The notes beneath the pieces are model-generated. The model ran no database searches. It was given only the letters and a program-made list of their open reading frames with translations, and was not told the DNA's origin. From positions 5,184,634 through 5,248,633 of the forward strand of contig JAPTYO010000010.1 in assembly GCA_036873135.1 (NCBI GenBank): DNA of 64,000 bases, in the 5' to 3' direction. The number at the start of each line of letters is the position of its first letter. Position 1 is the first letter of the stretch. This DNA is from Clarkia xantiana subsp. parviflora. Lineage: Eukaryota > Streptophyta > Magnoliopsida > Myrtales > Onagraceae. A program made the translations under genes and the position numbers. Below, piece after piece: positions 1-13,336 of this stretch.

Positions 1-1545
1 GTGTCTGAATAAGATTAAATTCTGGCGGTTCACAAATTCCAAATGAAGGACCTTAAGGAAGTTATATACATTTAAGGCATTCAAATTACTATATATAGCT
101 CTTAGATTTTTTTGGTTCACCCAACCACATTACTTTGTCTGATTTGCAAAAAAGCGTAATGTAAGATTACATCCTACATTACAATCATTCAAACACCCCT
201 TAAAGACTTACCCCTTAAAGACTTGTGTAATAAGAATATACGAATGAGTAATGAGACTTATGCATCCCAAATTATGTTGTAAAATATGAAGATATAATAA
301 AATAATAATAATAAGTACTAAAAGCTCAATGTATAAACAAACAAAAGAAACTGTATTCCTTGTATACTTATTTATGGTGTATTACGTTGATCAAGAGCAC
401 AATTAATTTATAATATAAAAAAACATGTGTAGTAAAACTCGCTCGTTAACCGATATGAATAAACCTTGTGTGAATTTTATGTTTTCCATGCAGACAAAGA
501 TGAAACTACAAAACATAATCTTGTACAAGATGTTTTCCATCACATAACACGACGTTTCAGTGCATCTAGCTAATCGACCAAAATAATAAAGAAAGCATGG
601 CAATGCAGTGAATGTCGATGGCCTCGAATAAGAGGTGCACTCATGGGTCCATGTTATTATGTGCGTACGTAGGGTTAGTCTTTTGGACATGGAAACTCTA
701 TCCAGTTGTCGAAATTCGACATATCACATGTACATGGATTGTGATGAAAGCAAGCATTTTATATAGTACATATTTATATATTAATTATTTAATTATCATA
801 TAGTGTTACTGTGTACCTAAAATAATTATTACTAACGGACAGGTTATGCAAAGACATGCATTAGTTACACCAATTATATATATGGCTGTCTCATCTGTTA
901 CGTTTGATGTTTTACTTTTACGTACTCTACCTGATTATACGTCAATCTTTTTCCATAAGCAGTCACTTTCTTCACGAACTGTACGTGACTACTATCCACT
1001 ATTTTATAATTATTTATACACACACGAGAGCCGATAGGGTGTATTAATTAATAGTTCGTTTTGTTGGAACTCTAATGAGAAAAGTATGTAAAAGTCTATT
1101 TTTATTACTAATATATAACATGTTTTAAAAACGATTGACAATTTATATTTTTTTTTCTATCATATGTCTAAAATTATCGTTAAAAACATTTAAAATGAAC
1201 AAAATTTACCGGATTACTTTACAAAGTATCACAATTAAGCTGTACTGATGACTTATACAGTTATACTAGTGTTACAAATCAATTCTCAACCATTTGGGGC
1301 ATAATTGAGCCACAATCGAGTCAAGACACTATTGTAACATTAATATAAGTTATTAATCTTAACTTTGATATTTAGAAAATTATTCAGTTAACTTTGTATT
1401 TAAAAATTATTTAACGAGATAGATGATTACAATAAATATCAAAAACTATATTTTTCAGAGATATGTTGTATATTGTTATAGATAATTTTCCCAACAAAAG
1501 GAATGAAATACGAATTAAATATATTAATATAATTATTAATATGAG

Positions 1546-1570
1546 AATGCTATATATTATATATAGCATT
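1546..1570. repeat. 25-bp perfect palindrome (12-bp arms, 1-nt centre)
   Basis: The arm AATGCTATATAT is followed by a single T and then its exact reverse complement ATATATAGCATT. It can form a cruciform or hairpin. It stands alone in AT-rich DNA with no gene beside it, so I infer no function. Confidence 0.7.
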
Positions 1571-3662
1571 TAAATTTAGATGTTAGGTAATGTGTTTTTC
1601 GAGTGGTGCACAACAGTCCAACGATTATTCACCAAATAAATATGTCTGAGTATGGTGTCGGGGTCGGGTCCATGCCAATAAAGGCCTAACAAGTAACAGC
1701 ACACAAAGATACCTCCAAACTCAAAACTCTTATTATTGATTGATGTTGGACACAATTCATTATCGTTTGCTTAAAGCAAAATTAGACCCACGTCTTTCTC
1801 AATTATATATATTAGATTAACTAACTTAAGTCATAACAAACAGTTCAAATTAAACCCTTGTTTGTGATGCCAGATTTTCTTTACTGGGAATCAGAGTCAT
1901 ATAGTTGGCACCCTACTAGGCTACTACGTGTATGCTGATTAAAATACCCATTATAAGTGTATAAATACAATTTATAATTTAGTAAAATAAAGCTAAATAT
2001 AAAATTAACAATTTTTTTTTCTTGAAATTTTTTATTTTGAAATCCAGAAATAATAATGTTAGTAGAAATTTTCGACGATGTGACTAAATAATCGTAGTTG
2101 AAAAAACTATTTCGACGCTTAGTGTTGGCACTAGAAGAACCAAAACTAGTTTTAGACAACTGATTCGATTTTAAGTTTATTATATGCTCAAATCAGTAAA
2201 TAAAACAAATATGATAAGACCACTTTACTAAACTTATCACGTGAAAACTTCAATTAAACGAGATTTTAAGCATATATGGAGGTCCATTTTTATATTTTGT
2301 TGTTAAGGTGTTCTAGATGGCGATGATCCTCAAAGGAAGAAGGTCCCATGATGTAACAAGAAAATAGTATTAGGAGCGCTCTAAATAATCCGCAGCTTTA
2401 CCAAATAAGGAACTTGGCAGCCACTCCAGTGAAGTCCAAAGGTAGAGCTCATTAGGAAAATTCCACCTCTGTCCTATATATACACTTTGCACATTATTCT
2501 CTTTTCTCCCCCTCTCTTGGTCATTTTTTTAATTAACATAAATATTTTGTGAAATAAACAACGCAAATCAAAATCATATTAATTATGAGCAGAGTATATC
2601 ATGTCTAAATGTGATATAATTTTCAAAAGCGAATCGATTTCAAATTTTACTAAAAATATTATCTTAAAAAGAGTTTTAATATTAACGCCCCAGCCAACTG
2701 AAATATAATCACATTTTCATTTAAAATCATAATCCATATATGCATTCTCACATTGGCAAGAATATTTGGTTGGGTCTTCACTAAATCATTGACTGATATA
2801 TTATTATTTGTAAAATTTGTTGTTATTATATATTTTTGTATTGTATCCATTGGATTGTGAACATCTCATCTCAATAAGGAGGGAAATAAAGAAAGTGAAG
2901 AAATGTAATATATTATCATATGAAAGCACATGTAGTGATGATAACGGTACCTCCAAAAAGACACATAATTATTATAGCTTTTTGATTAAATATATTTGTT
3001 TACTGCTTGCTTTAAAGCAAATTTGCCTCCTTTCCTGCCTACAAATAGTATTAATTTTAATCCATTGGTACGATGCAATGATACAAATGAGGTGCATGCT
3101 ATGGGCAGAGACTTGATCATATAGATTGTACGCTAAATTATATATAAGAATTATTATCAGCCAAAAATATTATGAGAATTAATTAATTAATAACAAAATC
3201 AAATCTTATCATAAAGTCATTACATTATCTTTCTTATAATTATTAGCAACAAATATATATTTAGTTAAAAATAATCATATAGTAGAAGTATATAAATATC
3301 ATAGGTTGGGGTAATTTAAATATCAACCATCATTTTTAAATCATATCATAATCTAATAATCTATAATAAATAAATAAATACAATAAAACTAGCCGAAAAA
3401 AATCGCCATAAGATAAGCGCGCTAATGGAGGAGAAAAGAGGCAATTTTGAATTTCCGTGGATAAGTCAACGACAAATCTGGACCGGCCACTTCACCTAAT
3501 TCATTTTCATCTGCATTTGCTGTATTTATTTATTTTTATTTATTATATTCCTCATTTTTTAAGACCAAAAAAAAAAAAAAATATTCCTCATTTTGTTTGA
3601 ATTTCGGGGCCCAGTTTAGTTGCATGCTTTTGGATTCCGGCCTGCCACTTAGCCTTTTCCAT

Positions 3663-3663
<1 letters not shown>

Positions 3664-3688
<25 letters not shown>
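3664..3688. repeat. (TA)n microsatellite
   Basis: Uninterrupted TA dinucleotide run of about 12 units in intergenic DNA. Confidence 0.9.
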
Positions 3689-3694
<6 letters not shown>

Positions 3695-5579
3695 TATTAT
3701 TATTATTAATTATTATCTGCATATAAAAAAAATAAAATATCAAAATATGAGAATATATATTGTTATGATATGTGAAACTTTCATTTCATGAGTTAATATG
3801 ATTAGTAAAAAAAAGTAAATATTTAGAGAGAAATGACTTATATATATTATATATATATATAATAAAAAGTGAATATATCTTATTAGTCATCTCCTGGCCA
3901 TTGCCAAGTAACAACTATATAAGCAGAATAAATAAAAAGAGAATTAAACGGTCGATGTTGACTATGTAAAATAAATATTTCCCTATATATTATTTATATA
4001 AAATAAAGTTTGAAAAAATCGGTTCATGTGTCAAGAATAGGATTATACGCTTGCACGTCACACTATTACTATTTTTCAAAATCATTAAAAAACTAATTAA
4101 TTTCAGCCAGTCATATTATTAATGGAAATGATTGGCTCAAAATAAAAAATATTTATTTTATAGAAAATAAAAAACAGCAAAAAGATAAACTCCATACCAC
4201 CTCCATAGTTCATACTTCATAGACCTTGCTTTGTCGCCATCCGACCGCTTTGTCCATCAGTTTCGCTTTAAGACATGAACGACACAAGTGATTTCACGGA
4301 AATACCCTTCAGCTTTTTACTTATCCACTAACTTACCCTGATATGATAATGATATTAACTTTTTTTGGTAATAATATATATTATATTATTCTGATAGTAT
4401 TATTCATAACTACACAAAACAAAACTTTGATTACTAGAATAAATAAATATCTCTATATAAATTGTCCATACAAATGACTAAAGAAATTCTCGTTAGTAGC
4501 AAATCTACGATATAATGGTTATTAAAAATGAAAAAGAAGATAGTAAAATTGTCTAAATTTAAAAATGACTAGTGATTAAAGTTTAAAAACATGACAAGAA
4601 TAATAAAAATATATGTATATAAAACACTATAAAACCTTAATTCTTTTTATGTAGCTATACTTTTTTTTGCCATTTTAGTAGCTATTGTAGCTGATTAATT
4701 AATACACCTTTTAAATAAATTAACCATACGAAAATAAATTATTATTATTTTTTTCCATTAAAACTCAACTCATTTATGAAATAATTTATTTACTTTATCA
4801 ATCTCAAACTCAGCCTTTTCAGGTCCAGCTCTCAAGTGTTCCCTCATTTTTTGTGGACTGGATCCCATATTTTTCTGCCATTTAGGTTTTTTTTACATGG
4901 AAGGGTATATATGGATTTTGGCTTTATGATATGGCTAATCAGATCCATGATTAAAAAAATGAAATGAAAGTTATTTCTTATTTTATATCTCTCTCACCTT
5001 CAATATCACCACCAAACTGAAAAAAAAAAAAGAAGAAAATTTGAATTTCTTTCTTTCTTTGTACAGAAAGCTTGAAGCAACATCAATTCTCTCCACTCCT
5101 AACAGCAGCAATTCTCAACTGCTGCTTTTCTTCATCATCTTCTTTCTCCAATTATCCATCCAAATCTAGGGCTTTTCTGCCCTCAACCTCTTTCGTCACT
5201 CTCCAACCTCGTAACTGACGCTCAATACTTGAGTCTCGACATCGAAATCGCCTTCTTTTCATCGGGGCAATGCGTGTCTCCTGCATCCTTTCATCGTTTT
5301 GAGGGATTCTATAACAGTTTTGTTGATCTTTGTGTTCTTTACATTTCCCAAGGTCTGAGTTGAGCTTTCGGTGGCTTTTAAAGTCCATTGATTAGAGGGT
5401 TAAGTGCGAAGCTGCGGCGATTGTGCTTGAGTTAGGGTTTTTCAGTATGGAGCTTCACAATGCGATGTTCTGATTCGGTGAAACTACAGTGAGAACTGCT
5501 TGATTTCGGGTTTTGGAACTGTTCTCGTCCAATTTCTGGTTCGGAAATTGTTGAAAGGACAGTTTTTTCGGAATAGGAA

Positions 5580-8500
5580 ATGATGCTGTCAGCGGCATCT
5601 CCAGCTTCCATAGCACGGAGCTCGCTTGAGGAAATGCTTGATTCGCTTAGGCGCAAGGATGAGTGCGAGAAGCCAAGGGATTTGCCTCCTGCGCTGCCTG
5701 CTCGGCCCACTTCACGGGGCAGATTGCCACCAGCCAGGCGGTCTCTGCCTCCGAACTTTGAGATTGGGCGTCATGATCCTGAAGAGTCTACTTCAATTGA
5801 AGATCATAGAGGAACAGAAGATTCAAAGAGGAAAGAAGAAACGGATAATAGAAGCAGTTTTGGGAGCAAGAGATTGAAGAAATACAAAAATGGAGAGTCT
5901 CCTTATGCGGATGGTATAGAGGTAAAGAGAGACGACATGGTTGATCCAAGTTTGCATCGAGCGGAGTCTTCTCCTGCTATAAAGGACTCGGAGTGGAATG
6001 ATAACATTGATTACTTTATCAAGAAGGTACTATATTTTTTTTTTAAAATTTCATTCTACGTTTCAAGTGCAACGATTTGATAATTTTCTATAGGTGCTGT
6101 AGCTTTATGATCGGTGAGTGGTGATCAATTTGGGAAAGTGGATGGATTTTTCTTTGGTCCATTTTGAGATAAGCTAGAGGAAAGTAGAGCATTCAATGAG
6201 AGTTGGTTTTACCTGTTTGCTGGCTGCCTCAGTACCTAAATCTTTAAAGATCTAAATTTCTTAGGAATGCTCTAAAACTGGCCATAGAGTTGCACCATAG
6301 TGAGATTACAGTTATGCTAAAGTCTGGATAGTGTATGCCTTTTCAACACAATTCAGAACTACATTTGCATATTAGCAGGCTGATCTCATTGTTATGTTCA
6401 TTATCCTTCGTAAGCTGATATTCATGAATTCTGTATGTCCTTATGTTGGCGTCCCAGAAACTTGCTGTTTGGTGCCGCTTGGCCAACAAACAGTGGACTT
6501 CGGGGATAATATTATCAGCAGTGGCAGAAGATGCAGTTGTTAAACTCTCAAATGGAAATGTAAGTTTTCTTTCTAGCAGGTATCTGCGAACAGTTTTATA
6601 ACTAATTTACTACCATAAATTAGTCTTCTTGAGCTTATATGATTTCATGCTGTTGCTGTTAGACTGTTAAAGTGTCTATTGGAGGACTCCTACCTGCAAA
6701 TCCAAATGTCCTTGAGGGTGTAGAGGATCTTATACAACTTAGTTATTTGAATGAGCCTTCTGTTCTTCACAATCTTAACCACAGATACTCGAAGGATCTT
6801 ATCTACGTGAGTACAGTCTCTAAATTTCTATTTCAGGAACAACTCTCATTTGCCACCATTTTTCTTTCTCACTCTCGCCTTTCACTTTGTAGAGTAAGGC
6901 AGGCCCTGTTTTGATAGCTTTAAATCCTTTCAAGAAAATGGAACTTTATGGAAATGACGCTCTTACAGCTTACAAACACAAAATTGCTGCCAGCCCTCAT
7001 GTTTATGCTGTAGCTGACACTGCATACAGTGAGATGATGAGAGGTAGTTGAAACCTTTTAAGTTAATAACTAGCATTTTGTTGGGAAAATATTATATTGA
7101 TATTGATAGTTCCTGACACTATTTTTCCATTGGCTGTTGTTCTAATCTTGCAGATGAAGTGAATCAGTCCATCATTATAAGGTTGGTTGATAATTTGGTT
7201 GACTTCAACTACCATCCTAGTTATTTATTTGTTGGATGAGGTTTTTTATTATTATTGAATTCCCAATCTTCCCCTGTGGACGTTAGTTGAATTATCTAAG
7301 CCGACTGTACTGCTATGAAATTTTAACAATCAGTGGGGAAAGTGGTGCTGGAAAGACGGAAACAGCCAAAATCGTGATGCAATATTTGGCTGCAGTTGGA
7401 GGAGGCAATGTTTCTGGAATAGAGCATGAAATCCTTCAAACTAGCTGCATACTTGAAGCATTCGGAAATGCAAAAACATCAAGAAATGATAATTCCAGCA
7501 GATTTGTAAGTTGCTCCATTCGTTCTTAGGTCAAAGTATACCTTATCCTTTTATACCTGAAAAAAGTGCTATTACAAACCGTTTCTGGGCATGAAGAATA
7601 ACTTTATACTTCTTGAACAATATTTCCTGTGCTATAGGGGAAGCTAATTGCAATTCACTTTAGCATGTCGGGGAAGATTTGCGGTGCTCAAATACAAACC
7701 TGTAAGCTATCCTTTTGTCAACTTGGACTTGCATTTTAAGGTCCACTTGAAACCCTTGAACTAACTTGATGCATTTTTACAATTTCATGTATGTAACTTC
7801 TGTTGGTAATGGCTGAATCAGTTCTGCTGGAGAAGGTACTCCACTCACCACTTATAGTTAGACATTAGTGTTGTATCTATTGGATTCTGAAAATATGTCT
7901 CTCAAGCAGTGTAGAGTAGCTCAACTGGCTAAAGGAGAAAGAGCATATCATGTATTTTATCAACTTTGTGCTGGTGCTCCTTCATCTCTCAAAGGTTTGG
8001 CTCTCCCTCTCTGACCTTTCCCATCCCACTTTATGTGATATTAATTTCTTTACCCAGCTTATGTTAATCGATTCTGCAGAGAGGTTGAACTTAAAATCAG
8101 CGTGTGACTACAACTATCTAAATCAAAGTGGCTGCTTAACAATAGATGGCGTGGATGATGCCAAAATGTTTAATGTGCTTGTGGTAGTTCTCCAAAACTC
8201 ACTGTTATTGCTCCGACTCTCCTCTACTTGTTGCTCTACTAATGCGGTTCATTCCTGATTCATGTACATCCATGTTTCCAGGAAGCCTTGGATGTCATTC
8301 GTATACCAAGAGAAGATCAGGAAAGTTTATTTGCCATACTTGCTGTGATTTTGTGGCTTGGGAATGTGTCGTTCAACATAATTGACAATGAAAGCCATGT
8401 GGAGGTGGTTGATGATGAAGGTTGGACTTCAGGAGAATGATTTTTTTCTCCTTTGTACTATTTGTCCTAGTTGTTTATATTAACATCTCAAAGATGTCTA

Positions 8501-11500
8501 TATATAATGACTAGTTTTGACCATTTTTTACATTTGACAGCTTTCAGAACTGCTTCCAGATTATTAGGCTGTACAGCAGAAGATTTAATGGTGTCATTGT
8601 CCACTCGTAAAATTAAAGTTAGGAAAGATAGCATTTCTAAGAAGTTGACGTTGCAACAGGTAAGATCGTGGATTTTATGAAGTAATACTTTTGAAGTGAT
8701 TCTTATCATATCAGTTTGCAGAATTAGCTTATGCAATATTGACCTGGACCTCAACGTTGAACCTCAGGCAAATGACACAAGAGACGCACTTGCAAAGTTC
8801 CTCTATGCTCGTTTATTTGACTGGCTCGTGGAGCAAACAAATAAGTCACTTGCAACGGGCAAGCAATGTACTGGAAAGTCCATGAATATTTTAGATATTT
8901 ACGGGTTTGAGTCCTTTGAGGTATGCATGGTATAAATATCTAGGCGCTTACTTTCAGTTGAGGAAATTCTCCTTATTCACTTCATTGAACTTTTTGAACC
9001 ATTTTCAGAAGAACAGCTTTGAGCAGTTCTGCATCAATTATGCAAATGAAAGATTGCAGCAGCATTTTAACCGGCATTTGTTCAAACTTGAACAGGAGGT
9101 AAGTGTCTTAGCTTAGAGATTTATGTTCATTGGCAGTAGTAGGAAACTATATTGCAGTGTTCACTGGGTCTCAGTTGTTAAAGCCGAGCGCCTCGTCGCC
9201 TGAGGCGATGAGGCGAGGTGAGCAGAGGGTCCTGCGCCTTGCTGCGTCTCAGGCGTCACCCTAGGAATAAATTATTATTTTTTCCCAACCTATTACTTTC
9301 TAGAGCTAACAATAAATTAAATTTTGAAGTTAAAAAAACAGACAAAATTAATAGACTGCTAGGATTTGGTCTCTAGGTCTCTTCTTTTTCCACATCTCTT
9401 ATTCTTCTGCGTCTCTCCTTTATGCTAGTAGGTTCAATATCTACCTAATTAGAGTAAATAGCCTACTACATCAAGTTTATTGATTTTTTTTTCTCTTTTC
9501 TATATGATAAAATTTTTCATTTTATCATTCTAGATGGTATTTGTAATAGATGTTATAATTATTTTTAATAGTATACCACTATATCTAAGTAAGTGTGCCT
9601 CTTTCAATGAGGGGATCGCCTTGTGTGCGCCTCAATATTCAACCTCGTCGCTTCAGCGCGCCTTAGGCCTTTGACAACATTACTGGGTCTTGCCTTCTTA
9701 GAGGTTGAATAGATGATGAGTGCTGTAACAGTTCTTATTACAAATAGAAATCTGAGAATCATGTGGCTTGACAGAAATGTTGGATATGAGCCTAGATCAC
9801 TTATAAAGTCAACCATCTTTGATACACCTTTTCATATATTGGTATGATTACTACGATCAATGGCACCAACCATAAACTCTCATATCATGTTTGTTCAGGA
9901 TTATGAAGTTGATGGTATAGATTTGAAGAAAGTTGATTTTGAAGATAATGAGGATTGTTTGAACCTAATAGAGAAGGTATATTTTCTTCTTGTATTGTAT
10001 CAAGGTCTATTTTTTATGTTTGAATTACTTGTTTTTTAGAGCAGATGGAGCCTCGTTGGATAGTCGAAGTTATAGTTGGATTACCAGACTATTGCCTCAT
10101 TTGATGACAAACACTTACTCTGGTAGTCTGGTCTGTTCATTTTACAGAAACCTTTGGGTGTGCTATCCCTGTTGGATGAAGAGTCAAAATTTCCAAAAGC
10201 CACTGATCTGACATTTGCCAATAAGCTTAAGCAACATTTGAAAGATAATCCTTGCTTGAAAGAAGAAAGGGGTGGGACTTTTGGCATTCGTCATTATGCT
10301 GGAGAGGTATGGATCCCTTACATATGTTTTATATAAGCTCTATTATCATGTCACTGACATGTGATTCAGGTTCAATATGATGCAAGTGGCTTTCTGGAAA
10401 AGAACAGAGATCCTCTGCACTCTGATTTCATTGAAATACTTTCATCAAGCAGCTGCCAAATGCCCCGGTTGTTTGCATCGAATGCGCTTAACACATGCTC
10501 AACAGATTTACAAAAGCAAACTGTTGCCACAAAATTCAAGGTAATTGAATCACATTGGTAAATGTACAATTCTATAGTGGTATAAGTTTTGCGGAATTGG
10601 AAATAATAATGTGTATATGAAGCTGCTGTTGTTACTAAATTGACTCTTGCTATGCAGTATGCAGAACTAAATATATATTGGGATAAAAGTGCATAATCTG
10701 AATTTTTATATTTTTAATTCAAAAACATGCATTACAATTTCCAAGACAAAAACTGATGAGGCTTTTGGCCGACATTTCATGCCAAGTTTTTTATATTAAT
10801 TTCCTATCAAACTAGTTGGGAAATCACAGACCAATATCTAGAAGGCTGAGGGATTTTTTTTGGGTGCTTCCAGGGTCAACTGTTCAAGCTAATGAATCAA
10901 CTGGAAACTACAAGGCCACACTTTATCCGCTGCATAAAACCAAATACTAAGCAGCTTCCTGGTCTTTACGACAAAGACCTTGTCTTAGAACAGCTCAAAT
11001 CTTGTGGGATACTGGAAGTTGTCAGGATTTCAAGGTTTGGCTATCCAACACGAATGACTCACACAGAGTTTGCTGAAAGGTGGCCTTCTAAACCTCTCAA
11101 TCATCCAAACCCCCATCTATAGTGAAATGTTAACCTCTTCTTAAAAAGTTATTATTCTGAGTCTTTTGTTTGTTTTAGGTATGGAGTCCTGCTTTTGGAT
11201 GCTAATGTATCCAAAGACCCATTAAGCACATCTGTGGCTGTACTGCAACAATTCAATATCCCTCCTGAAATGTATCAAATTGGTTATACCAAATTGTATC
11301 TAAGAAATGGGCAGGTAAGTTCTGAAATTACATTTTTGGTAAAACCTTGCTTAGACACATTTTTTTCAATGATAGTTACCAATAATTGGGTTTTTTATGC
11401 TTCAATTTAGATTGCTTCATTGGAGGATAAGCGGACGCAATTTTTGCAAGGCATATTGGGAGTTCAGAAATGTTTCCGAGGTCTTCAAGCTCGTCATAAT

Positions 11501-12769
11501 TTCCATGAAGTCAAGGACAGAATAACTGTTCTGCAATCATGTATATAGCGAACATTTAACTTTCTTCTGTAGTGACCTATTTTTCTTTGCTAAAACCAGA
11601 AAATAATTTGATTGCAGTTGCTCGTGGTGAAATTGCACGAAGAGAATACTATGTTTTACTAGAGAGAAGGAGAGCATCAGCTTTAGAAGAAGCAAACCAA
11701 CAGAAACACGTTTTATTTATCCAATCTGGTAAAGTTTTCACCTTTATTGCATAGACCATTCTAGCTATTTGATTTAGGGTGGTATAGAAAACAAACCGAT
11801 CTGGTTTGATGAAACTTTTGACGTGCAGCCATTCGTGGGTGGTTGGCTCGAAGAAAATTCAGGGACTTGCATATGAAAAAGAAGCTTACCATTGAGTCTG
11901 TAAACCATAAACCTAAGGTATAATAAACATACCGTATGTGATTAAAAATAATTTATAAAAGAACTGTTCGGTGAATTTAATGTTTTAATTAGGACCCTTT
12001 TTTGTGTGCCATAATTAGGATCCATTGAAGGATGAGCTTCCTGTAGTAATAGCTGGTCTTCAGAAGCGAGTGCAAAAGGCAGAATCAGCTTTGGAGAAGA
12101 AGGAAGAGGAAAATGCTGCCTTGAGAGACCAACTCCGACAGTACGATAAAAAATGGTCGGAGTATGAGGCAAGGATGAAATCAATGGAGGAAACATGGCA
12201 AAAGCAGATGGCGTCTTTGCAAGTGAGTGAAAAACATGTTTTTTAGACAAAAATAATAATTTAAATGACAAAGAAGTTAATATTCTTGATCAATAAAAAC
12301 TTGGATGTAGATGAGTCTAGCAGCAGCAAGGAAGACACTTACACCCGAAGATAATTCAGCCAAACCCCGAAGATACGCTGTTCCTGCATCACCTCAAGAT
12401 TATGATTCTGAGGATGCAACCTCAGGTGGGTCCCAGACTCCAAGTGGCAGCCTGCACAACAAATTCTCAAACGATGTAAGAACAGGGAGAGAGACGAATG
12501 GGGCATTCAATGGCATGTCAGATCTCATGAGGGAGTTTGAGATCAGGAAACAGACTTTCGACGAGGATGTCAAAGCTATCAATGAGGTTAAATCCGAGGT
12601 TTCAGATTTGAATACAAACCCAGATGACGAACTCAAGAAGCTGAGAGCAAGGTTTGAATCTTGGAAGAAAGATTACAAGGTGAGGCTAAAGGAGACCAAA
12701 GTAAAGATCCACAAGCTCGGGTTGGATAGTGATAGAAGCCGTCGAAAATGGTGGGCAAAGAAGAGATAA
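5580..12769 (+). CDS. Class VIII unconventional myosin (ATM1/myosin-1-like), 24 coding exons, 1183 aa
   Basis: Actin-based motor of the plant-specific class VIII, which works at the plasma membrane, plasmodesmata, endosomes and cell plate. Coding exons: 5580-6026, 6458-6559, 6663-6806, 6893-7043, 7154-7181, 7334-7505, 7638-7701, 7822-7835, 7910-7994, 8080-8180, 8282-8420, 8541-8659, 8768-8920, 9009-9098, 9899-9976, 10148-10306, 10370-10540, 10874-11079, 11179-11314, 11411-11540, 11618-11728, 11829-11917, 12019-12222, 12311-12769. The sum is 3552 nt, in frame, close to Arabidopsis ATM1 length. The N-terminal extension ([15 protein letters not shown]) is typical of class VIII. P-loop GESGAGKT lies near residue 292, switch I is [15 protein letters not shown] and switch II is DIYGFESFE. 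Three IQ motifs (exons 20-22), a coiled coil ([16 protein letters not shown]) and a basic tail ending RRKWWAKKR follow. There is no cargo-binding DIL domain, as expected. Exons 5 (28 bp) and 8 (14 bp) are micro-exons. Two ATGs (5580, 5583) are adjacent and either may start translation. Confidence 0.96.
9172..9681. mobile_element. 510-bp TIR element in myosin intron 14, 9-bp target-site duplication
   Basis: The long intron between exons 14 and 15 carries an insertion flanked by the 9-bp direct repeat ACTGGGTCT (9163-9171 and 9682-9690). Its ends are imperfect inverted repeats built on GTTGTTAAAGCC (left) and GTTGTCAAAGGCCTAAGGCG (right, reverse strand), with GC-rich CGCCTCGTCGCCTGAGGCG-type motifs just inside. 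It has no coding capacity. The 9-bp duplication suggests a Mutator-like origin. The intron appears to splice normally around it. Confidence 0.65.
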
Positions 12770-13336
12770 TGATTTTGATGGAAGAAGATGAATCTAGGGG
12801 AGAATCCCATGTTGGTGTAGAATCTTCTTCTTCCTCTTGTCATTGTGAGCATCTTGGGTGGTGGTTTTGTAGTTGTTTGGCGGGAATGACGACGAATTCT
12901 GTGTATAGCCGGAGTAGAGGATCTGTTGAGAAGACTGCAGCTCTCTTCTCCTTGTTAGTTTATAGTCAAGATTGAGACCTTGTTTGTTGGACAGAACTAG
13001 CCTCAGTTCAGTTGTATATTCTCTTGTATTGTATGCCATCAAGTGTTTGAAAACCTTGTATTGTTCAGCTTATAAAAAAGATACCATGTTCATACTATTT
13101 ATATAATCAAATTTACAGTTCTACACCTTTCTAGCCTTCTAGGCATAGCATTTAACCTTGTGGCTGCAGGTGGATGGTTTATTTCCTTACCATGATCAAG
13201 GTTTTGGCAGGAGGCAAAGCATAAAAGGGTGTCTATTCATGGCTTAGTTGTGGCACATCATTTGATAATTAGATGCAATTTGGTAAATTTACACACAAAA
13301 CTAATGACAATCCATTTGGGAATCTGGTCGAGCCAT

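Larger units (their letters stand above)
1..5579. other. AT-rich intergenic region upstream of the myosin gene
   Basis: I see no convincing coding sequence on either strand: open frames are short, lack family resemblance and are broken by AT-rich tracts. The stretch at 120-230 (plus-strand words GTAATGTAAGATTACAT and CATTACAATCATTCAAACA) resembles an end of a common plant MITE, but I could not find its partner. A 16-bp block containing CCCCTTAAAGACTT is repeated in tandem at about 196-227. A (TA)n tract and a short perfect palindrome are listed separately. The last ~600 bp become CT-rich (about 4985-5160), as is usual in plant 5' leaders, and probably hold the myosin promoter and 5' UTR. Confidence 0.6.

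Noticed and set aside
3664..3688. TATA-box cluster
   Set aside because: Simple TA microsatellite nearly 2 kb from any start codon.
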